The notes under the pieces are model-generated. The model was not told the DNA's origin, did no database searches, and saw nothing but the letters and a program-made list of their open reading frames with translations. A stretch of DNA of 64,000 bases from Paenibacillus sp. FSL K6-0276 (GTDB lineage: Bacteria > Bacillota > Bacilli > Paenibacillales > Paenibacillaceae), in the NCBI RefSeq assembly GCF_037977235.1, contig NZ_CP150276.1, forward strand, positions 186,001 through 250,000, in the 5' to 3' direction. The position numbers were made by a program, and so were the translations under genes. Every line of letters begins with the position of its first letter. The first letter of the stretch is position 1. Below, in pieces: positions 57,989-64,000 of the stretch.

Positions 57989-58015
57989 AAAGACACCTTA
58001 ATGGGTGTCTTTTTT
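57989..58015 (+). terminator. Terminator with CTCCAT remnant upstream (possible scar G)
   Basis: AAAGACACCT pairs with GGGTGTCTTT, followed by T. About 20 bases upstream is CATCTCCATATGG, possibly the last trace of an ssrA end, so this may be the original chromosomal flank of the island array. Confidence 0.7.
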
Positions 58016-58032
58016 CGTTTTAACGGCAAAGT

Positions 58033-58440
58033 CTATTCCACCAAAACACCATTAATGAACGTTATAGTCTTATCTTTGAATTCAAGGATAAGCTTGTTTG
58101 GAAAATTCAGATTGGTATGAATCTCTGCCCCCAACATAACTTTTTTTCCTACATCATCAAAGGGGTTATGAAGTAATCCTCTAGGCGTATACCTTGTTTC
58201 GGAACCTATCACATTATTATTTTCATCGCGGATAAATTTAGTTTTCCCTGAGAATATCAAGTCCTTGCCGTTTTCCAAAGTTAGATGAACTTCTAAACGA
58301 CTCTTTGTCTTCTGATAATCGATGGTCACATCTTTAGAAGATACAGGAAAACCAATAACAAAAAGTCCAATAAGGGCTGTAGCCAGTAGGAGTACCGATA
58401 AAATGGAAAGGATGAGCGTCTTAATATTTTTCTTTTTCAC
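58033..58440 (-). CDS. Membrane-anchored protein of unknown function
   Basis: The 135-residue protein has one N-terminal transmembrane segment (about 8-30, Lys-rich start) and a small extracytoplasmic beta-rich domain (LEVHLTLENGKDLIFSGKTK, KLILEFKDKTITFINGVL). The ribosome site is GAGGTTAAGAAAC-like. I do not recognise the family. Confidence 0.6.
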   Translation of the reverse strand: MKKKNIKTLILSILSVLLLATALIGLFVIGFPVSSKDVTIDYQKTKSRLEVHLTLENGKDLIFSGKTKFIRDENNNVIGSETRYTPRGLLHNPFDDVGKKVMLGAEIHTNLNFPNKLILEFKDKTITFINGVLVE

Positions 58441-58744
58441 CTTTTTAAAATAATTAAGTTTCTTAACCTCCTCATGTATATATCCGAAAAAGACTAGTTT
58501 CGTTACACAGAAAAATTCGAATATACTAAATTAGAATGGCAACAAAACAATTATGAATATATACAACGTACATTAGTCTGATGAAAAAACGATGTTAACG
58601 ATCGACCGATTGCTCGTGTATTTCCTAATATGCATCTTAGAGATATTATATTGCAATCGAACAAACTTTTTAACCCCGTTGCAACGTCTGTACTATATCA
58701 AGAGAAAACATCTCATAAATCATAAAAAGAAAGTAGGAATTAAC

Positions 58745-59794
58745 ATGAATATCAAAAAAGTCCTCACAAGCACTATGATCGCATCGCTCGTACTCAGCGG
58801 AACCGCTATGGCCGCGAGCAATAATAGCTTTAAGCTGCCATCCAACATGCACAAGCTGGTGCAGAAACAAGTCGACGTGACCGGTGACAAAAAAGCAGAC
58901 GTTATCACGCTCTATGGCCACAAGGAAAAGAAAAGCGACATATATAATGATGACTTGCTGCTTGTCATTCAAAATTCGAAGACGAAGAAAACGACTTCTG
59001 TTTCGCTGAATGACGGCGGGTATTCCCCTGAGCTTCTGATTCAGGATCTTAACAATGATAAAGTCGCTGACATCATGGTTAATGCAGATACAGGTGGAAG
59101 CGGCGGTTATATTACCAGCCATATTTACACTTTAAAAAACAACAAGCCTTCAGAAATCTCACTCCCGGGAATTGCCAAAGGTAAGATAGGCGTGGAGGGA
59201 AATGGCTTCATTAAGCTGAAACCAATCGTTCTGAACAAAAAAGGCACTCACGGTTTGCAGGGTGTTGAGAGAGTTGGAACTACTGCTTCGGATACAACCT
59301 CTTACGTTACTTCCAACTGGAAATGGAATAAGGGCAAATGGGAACTGATCGGTAAAAAAATTACAAAGCCAAAGAATGAATCGAATTCGTCTAAGGACAA
59401 TGTGAAAAGCACGATTTACAAAAATTCCGAAGCAAACTTCAGCGTAGAAATTCCTTCTTCCTGGAATGGCAGCTATAAGGTGCGCGCTGAAAAGTCCGAC
59501 AGCATGTACCCAACGGCTAAGCATGTCGTTTACTTTGATTACACAACGAAGGATAAAAAAGATTCCCAAACGTTAATTGCAATCTCTGTTTTTGCACAGA
59601 ACGATTGGAATAAGCTTTCCGATGATGACAAGAGTCAAATCGGAGGTACAATTGCTGAGGAAAACGGTATGATATATGTAGTTACAACACCTCAATCCAA
59701 CCCGTTTGACTCTCAATCGGCCGACGGGAAAAAGTTTGATCAAATGTACGGTGATTTGAACCTGGAAAAAGCTTTTTCGATTCTAAAAAAATAG
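58745..59794 (+). CDS. Secreted protein with VCBS/FG-GAP-like N-terminal domain
   Basis: The 349-residue protein has a signal peptide (MNIKKVLTSTMIASLVLSGT, likely cut after AMAA). The next part (about 28-200) resembles integrin-like repeats (VDVTGDKKADVITLYG, QDLNNDKVADIMVNADTGG), which bind calcium. A lysine-rich linker joins this to a C-terminal beta domain (about 225-349; NFSVEIPSSWNGSYKV) like wall-associated stress proteins. ATG 58745 with AAAGTAGGAA is chosen; the open frame from 58592 lacks a signal-like start. Confidence 0.7.
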   Translation: MNIKKVLTSTMIASLVLSGTAMAASNNSFKLPSNMHKLVQKQVDVTGDKKADVITLYGHKEKKSDIYNDDLLLVIQNSKTKKTTSVSLNDGGYSPELLIQDLNNDKVADIMVNADTGGSGGYITSHIYTLKNNKPSEISLPGIAKGKIGVEGNGFIKLKPIVLNKKGTHGLQGVERVGTTASDTTSYVTSNWKWNKGKWELIGKKITKPKNESNSSKDNVKSTIYKNSEANFSVEIPSSWNGSYKVRAEKSDSMYPTAKHVVYFDYTTKDKKDSQTLIAISVFAQNDWNKLSDDDKSQIGGTIAEENGMIYVVTTPQSNPFDSQSADGKKFDQMYGDLNLEKAFSILKK

Positions 59795-59828
59795 CCCTAT
59801 GAACGGTTAAGCCTGCCTCCACCTAATT

Positions 59829-59854
59829 AACCCGACCTTATGAGGTCGGGTTTT
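59829..59854 (+). terminator. Terminator of the secreted protein gene
   Basis: AACCCGACCTTA pairs with TGAGGTCGGGTT, followed by T4. From here to about 60210 I see only AT-rich DNA, with no gene. Confidence 0.9.
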
Positions 59855-60213
59855 CATCTTGAGCTTGTGGGCATGTACTGGCTGGAAGATCCAAGTAAGA
59901 GACGATACACTAGTAACAGAAGCAAGATCGTTTGAGATATATCAAAACAAGCCCGATCGGCTTGTTCCTGTGTAAAGAGGATCTTTAGAAAAATAAAATC
60001 ATGGATACTTTCAATTATTTCGATTGAAATTTGTGAACAATTTCTGAATATTATGAAAATCTTTCGCTTTTTTTATTTACATAAATAGACATTCATATAT
60101 ACATGGTATATATTGGTTGTAGTATTTATATACTATTTTTCGACACCTTCTGTGTACTCTATTATTTGGGGTATATCTGCACTAACGACAATTACATAAT
60201 TTTGATACACTAT

Positions 60214-60320
60214 TTGGCACACTAATCGAAAGGTTAGCTCGCAAAGTTTAGGAATCTAAGAGTCTATGACTTATGATCGTCCGGCCGCAATTAACATCGT
60301 TAATGCAGTCGGGCGTTTTT
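60214..60320 (+). promoter_or_regulatory. Probable class I cyclic-di-GMP riboswitch with terminator
   Basis: The helix CTAATC-GAAA-GGTTAG (a GNRA-capped stem) is followed by CTCGCAAAG, the near-invariant GCAAAG segment of GEMM-I aptamers, then AGGAATCTAA and a second helix region up to about 60288. A terminator hairpin (CGTCCGGCCGCA, GTTAAT pairing, TGCAGTCGGGCG, T5) at 60278-60320 overlaps the aptamer end, so ligand binding can control read-through into the sortase and adhesin genes. Confidence 0.62.
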
Positions 60321-60404
60321 GTGTTGAGAGGAACTAAATATAAGATCAAGGAGGGAGATTTTGAGAAGGGGTTTACAAGGAAAGAAGAGGGGGTGAATGG
60401 GTAG

Positions 60405-61052
60405 ATGAGTAAAAAAATTACAGCGATCCTGCTGATCGTTGTCGGAGTCATGTTCATGGTATTACCAAAAATGACGGAGATGTATCGCGATTATCAGCAG
60501 GAACAAATATTAAAGGAATGGCAGGCTATTCTTCATAATATTGACAGCACGGAAGAACCTATGGAGCAAATGCAGAAAGGAACCGTGAAGCTCACAGCTA
60601 CCCTCCCCACAGCTCGAGGCAGTGAAGACGATAAAACAGTCAATTCTCAAGAAGATGACGCTGCAGAAGGAATTCTGACGATTGGAAACATAGATTTAAC
60701 GCTTCCCATTCTTCATGGAGCAACGCAAGAAAACATGAAAAAGACCGTCGCCAGTATCGTGAATACGGGTAAGGCGGGCGAAGTCGGAAATTATGCGGTA
60801 GCCGGTCACCGAAGTCGGACATATGGGAGAAATTTTAATAGGCTGGACGAACTGACTTTGGGGGATCACATCGAGGTTGATAATGGAAAAGAGCAGTTCG
60901 AGTACACAGTAACGGAAAAGTTATATGTCAAGCCAGATGAGGTTTGGGTACTGGAACCTAACGGTAAGGATAAGGAAATTACACTGGTCACTTGTGATCC
61001 GATTGTAAACCCTACCCATCGTCTGATTATTAAAGGAAAAATAGTAGAGTAG
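60405..61052 (+). CDS. Class D sortase
   Basis: The 215-residue transpeptidase has an N-terminal membrane anchor (about 5-22) and the sortase catalytic domain: His in AGHRSRTYGR, Cys in TLVTCDP and Arg in THRLIIKG. Class D sortases attach LPXTG-type surface proteins to peptidoglycan. The start is near GGGGGTGAATGGGTAG. It lies directly upstream of a Cna_B adhesin and behind the riboswitch-terminator, so the enzyme and its likely substrate are coregulated. Confidence 0.9.
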   Translation: MSKKITAILLIVVGVMFMVLPKMTEMYRDYQQEQILKEWQAILHNIDSTEEPMEQMQKGTVKLTATLPTARGSEDDKTVNSQEDDAAEGILTIGNIDLTLPILHGATQENMKKTVASIVNTGKAGEVGNYAVAGHRSRTYGRNFNRLDELTLGDHIEVDNGKEQFEYTVTEKLYVKPDEVWVLEPNGKDKEITLVTCDPIVNPTHRLIIKGKIVE

Positions 61053-61098
61053 ACTCAAGGTAACTTGGGAGAAAACAGAGATTCGGAGGTTAGTTAGT

Positions 61099-64000
61099 AT
61101 GAATATACAGTTAAAAAGAGTATTTTCAACTTTTTTAATTCTTATGATTTTTATGGTTACTTTAGGTCAGAGCATTGTTCCTTTAATAGCAAATGCAGAA
61201 GAATTAAATACAACAGGATTTGTTGATAGTTTTAAGATTGACAAAACAACACTAAATTACGGTGAACAGACTCAAATAACAGTGAATTTTAGCGATAAAT
61301 CCGGAAATAAGATGAAGGCTGGAGACACACTGACCTTAACGTTACCTCAAGAATTACAAGGATTTACTGGATTGATCCCATTAAAGAATGAAGAAGGGAC
61401 TGATTTTGGTACTGTTAAAGTAACGACTACAGAAGTGATATGCACATTTACTGATGTGGTTGAGAACCTTGAAAATATTAGAGGACATTTTTATTTTAAA
61501 GTTATGGCATCTTATGTAGCAACGAATGAAACGAAAACCATCGAAACCGATCTGGGTACAACTTTAAAGAAGCAATCGGTAACCATTATTGGTCCAACTG
61601 AGGGCGGAACATCTTCGCGTTTTTTCGGAAAAGTTGGCGATATTCTACCGAACAATACTAATGAGGTGCGTTGGGCCTTATATGTAAATAGTGCACAGAA
61701 ATATTTGGATAAGGATATTGTTATATTAGACAATTTACAATCAGGACAAACGCTTAAGGAAAATAGTTTTTCGATAGCAATTAATGATGATTATATATCA
61801 ATGGACCAAATCCAAAAGTATGGAATTGATATTACGTTTACTAGCGATACCTCATTTAAGGTTGAGATTGATAAGGATCAAGCCAACGGTAATAAATTTT
61901 TAATTAATTATAAAGCGAATATCACTGCAGATGGAAAGAAACAAGAGGCTTTCTATAATAATTATGAGGTCGATTACCAAATTTGGCATGAAGATCCGGT
62001 AACTAATAAAGGCGAAACCAAAGTTAAGAATATTGACATGGGTGGCGAAGCCGACGGTGATTTACCACCTAAAGGAACGTTGCGAATTGTTAAGCATATT
62101 GCAGGGAATGAAGAAAAAGGTATTCCGAATGTTTTATTTAAGCTGTATACAGAGTCAGGTCAGCAAATAGGAGATACCTACAAAACAGATGCAGAAGGTA
62201 AGGTTGAAGTTCCTGACTTAAAAGTAGGAAACTACTATGTACAAGAAATTAATGCTCCAGACTATTTGGATTTTGATCCAGAGGCAAAAATAAACTTTAC
62301 CATTGATGCGAATGCTGAAAAAGGTGTAGAGCTTAAGATTCCGAATAAAGTGAAGAAGACGGACGTTTCAGGAACAAAAACGTGGATTGATAATAATGCA
62401 TCAGATCGCCTAAGCATAATCAAAATAGACTTACTACAAAATGGTACTGTGGTTCAAACACAAGACGTAACAGCTGCAAATGATTGGAACTACACGTTTA
62501 AAGATATACCTGCGTATGATGCTGACGGAAATGCTTATACGTACACAGTAAAAGAACAACCGGTAGCAGGATACAAATCCGAAGTAAACGGTTTTGATAT
62601 CACTAATACAAAAAGTGGTCAAACCACAGTAGAAGGAACGAAGACGTGGAAAGATGGGAACGCAGAAGATCGCCCAAGCAGTATTAAAGTCGACATATTG
62701 CAAAATGGTGAAGTTATCCAAACCCAAGAAGTAACAGCAGCGAATGGTTGGAAATATGCATTTGCGGATTTAGCGACATATGATACAAATGGAAAAGCGT
62801 ATACGTATGAAGTTAAAGAACAACCAGTAGCAGGATACAAATCCGAAGTAAACGGTTATGACATTACGAATACAAAAGTGGCACAAACAACTGTAGGAGG
62901 AACGAAAACGTGGAAAGATGACAATGCGACAGATCGTCCAATCATCAAAGTAGATTTACTGCAGAACGGTCAAGTCATCCAAACCCAAGAAGTAACAGCA
63001 GCGAATGGTTGGAAATATGCATTTGTAGATTTGGCAACGTATGATGCAGATGGCAAAGCATATACGTATTCGGTAAAAGAACAACCGGTAGCAGGATACA
63101 AATCCGAAGTAAACGGTTATGACATTACGAATACAAAAGTGGCACAAACAACTGTAGGAGGAACGAAAACGTGGAAAGATGACAATGCGACAGATCGTCC
63201 AATTATCAAAGTAGATTTACTGCAGAACGGTCAAGTCATCCAAACCCAAGAAGTAACAGCAGCGAATGGTTGGAAATATGCATTTGTAGATTTGGCAGCG
63301 TATGATGCAGATGGCAAAGCATATACGTATTCGGTAAAAGAACAACCGGTAGCAGGATACAAATCTGAAGTACATGGTTATGACATCACGAATACAAAAG
63401 TAGCACAAACAACCGTAGAAGGATCAAAAACGTGGAAAGATGACAATGTGTCGGATCGTCCAATCATCAAAGTAGATTTACTGCAGAACGGTCAAGTCAT
63501 CCAAACCCAAGAAGTAACAGCAGCGAATGGTTGGAAATATGCATTTGTAGATTTGGCAACGTATGATGCAGATGGCAAAGCATATACGTATTCGGTAAAA
63601 GAACAACCGGTAGCAGGATACAAATCTGAAGTACATGGTTATGACATCACGAATACAAAAGTAGCACAAACAACCGTAGAAGGATCAAAAACGTGGAAAG
63701 ATGACAATGTGTCGGATCGTCCAAGCACCATCAAAGTAGACTTACTGCAAAACGGTCAAGTCATCCAAACCCAAGAAGTAACAGCAGCGAATGGTTGGAA
63801 ATATGCATTTGCAGATTTGGCAGCGTATGATGCAGACGGCAAAGCATATACGTATACCGTAAAAGAACACCCAGTAGCAGGATATAAATTCGAAGTACAT
63901 GGTTATGACATCACGAATACTAAAATTAAGGATTCAGGCGTACCTCCAACAGATCCAGGTGAAAAACCTAAGGATCCAAGCGTACCTCCAACAGATCCAG
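61099..64000 (+). CDS. LPXTG-type surface adhesin with Cna_B repeats (3' end beyond window)
   Basis: From ATG 61099 (CGGAGGT upstream, spacing 8) the frame is open to the end of the window, about 967 codons. Signal peptide, then two collagen-binding-like adhesion domains (to about residue 320), a SpaA-type domain (about 324-422, KHIAGNEEKGIPNVLFKLY), then six Cna_B repeats of 87-88 residues. Each has Lys in TKTW, Glu in VKEQ or VKEH and Asn in DITNT, consistent with internal isopeptide bonds. A Pro-rich PPTDPG stalk begins at the window edge. The LPXTG motif would lie outside. Confidence 0.85.
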   Translation, partial: MNIQLKRVFSTFLILMIFMVTLGQSIVPLIANAEELNTTGFVDSFKIDKTTLNYGEQTQITVNFSDKSGNKMKAGDTLTLTLPQELQGFTGLIPLKNEEGTDFGTVKVTTTEVICTFTDVVENLENIRGHFYFKVMASYVATNETKTIETDLGTTLKKQSVTIIGPTEGGTSSRFFGKVGDILPNNTNEVRWALYVNSAQKYLDKDIVILDNLQSGQTLKENSFSIAINDDYISMDQIQKYGIDITFTSDTSFKVEIDKDQANGNKFLINYKANITADGKKQEAFYNNYEVDYQIWHEDPVTNKGETKVKNIDMGGEADGDLPPKGTLRIVKHIAGNEEKGIPNVLFKLYTESGQQIGDTYKTDAEGKVEVPDLKVGNYYVQEINAPDYLDFDPEAKINFTIDANAEKGVELKIPNKVKKTDVSGTKTWIDNNASDRLSIIKIDLLQNGTVVQTQDVTAANDWNYTFKDIPAYDADGNAYTYTVKEQPVAGYKSEVNGFDITNTKSGQTTVEGTKTWKDGNAEDRPSSIKVDILQNGEVIQTQEVTAANGWKYAFADLATYDTNGKAYTYEVKEQPVAGYKSEVNGYDITNTKVAQTTVGGTKTWKDDNATDRPIIKVDLLQNGQVIQTQEVTAANGWKYAFVDLATYDADGKAYTYSVKEQPVAGYKSEVNGYDITNTKVAQTTVGGTKTWKDDNATDRPIIKVDLLQNGQVIQTQEVTAANGWKYAFVDLAAYDADGKAYTYSVKEQPVAGYKSEVHGYDITNTKVAQTTVEGSKTWKDDNVSDRPIIKVDLLQNGQVIQTQEVTAANGWKYAFVDLATYDADGKAYTYSVKEQPVAGYKSEVHGYDITNTKVAQTTVEGSKTWKDDNVSDRPSTIKVDLLQNGQVIQTQEVTAANGWKYAFADLAAYDADGKAYTYTVKEHPVAGYKFEVHGYDITNTKIKDSGVPPTDPGEKPKDPSVPPTDP
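62365..63927 (+). repeat. Six tandem Cna_B repeats (264/261-base units)
   Basis: Units start at 62365, 62629, 62893, 63154, 63415 and 63676. Units 3 to 5 are 261 bases long (shorter by one codon) and nearly identical in DNA, including synonymous sites; units 1, 2 and 6 differ more. Confidence 0.92.

Noticed and set aside
62365..63927. 261-base repeats as a non-coding repeat array
   Set aside because: The frame is open throughout and encodes Cna_B domains. The small minus-strand frames here repeat only because they are antisense of these units.

Overview
The window looks like a chromosome segment of a Paenibacillus or close relative (Bacillales). Evidence: the gene order glcK-rapZ-yvcK-whiA-HPr, clpP under a CtsR-type operator, the hexameric glycolytic operon cggR-gapA-pgk-tpiA-gpmI-eno followed by secG-rnr-smpB-ssrA, AGGAGG-type ribosome sites, frequent TTG/GTG starts, and a tmRNA tag ending YAFAA. 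The genus is an inference from gene order and protein character.

Bases 1-24650 are core chromosome: the 3' end of an altronate dehydratase-type gene, a probably Fnr-controlled DUF1858/DUF438 pair, the rapZ-yvcK-whiA-HPr cluster, a secreted SIMPL protein, a group II intron (class C-like) placed just after that gene's terminator, an SGNH hydrolase, clpP, a tRNA-Arg, the glycolysis operon with promoter and CggR operator, secG, an RNase R with a very long Gly/Arg-rich tail, smpB and ssrA.

Bases 24650-58000 are accessory DNA piled up at the 3' end of ssrA. ssrA has no terminator directly behind it. A truncated large serine recombinase abuts it, a diverged ~110-bp copy of its 3' end recurs at 34733, and a short scar ending in (CGG)CTCCAT recurs at least six times, three copies followed by a terminator. 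Between scars lie separate modules: (a) a decayed TOTE-type primase-helicase, a DUF6155 gene, a zeta-toxin pair, integrase and IS3 remnants; (b) a secreted amidase and a chemoreceptor; (c) an SRPBCC-DoxX/DUF4166 pair; (d) a heterocycloanthracin-like thiazole peptide cluster (Cys-Xaa-Xaa-repeat precursor, ThiF-like protein, YcaO cyclodehydratase, SagB-type dehydrogenase) whose dehydrogenase gene is split by an IS30 element; (e) tandem HI0933-type flavoproteins; (f) a LysR/oxidoreductase pair, an MscS channel, and a three-gene operon with a Crp/Fnr regulator, a membrane-anchored coiled-coil-like protein and a protein fusing two cyclic-nucleotide-binding-type domains to a PrsW-type intramembrane protease and a zinc ribbon; then a collagen-like protein, a broken adenosine deaminase and a prolyl 4-hydroxylase.

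Bases 58000-64000 hold two secreted or membrane proteins and a surface-display module: a likely c-di-GMP riboswitch with terminator, a class D sortase, and a large Cna_B-repeat adhesin running off the window end.

Most noteworthy: the cNMP-PrsW-zinc-ribbon operon, the His/Asn/Cys-repeat thiazole peptide cluster with its exactly reconstructable IS interruption, and the multi-scar island array at ssrA.
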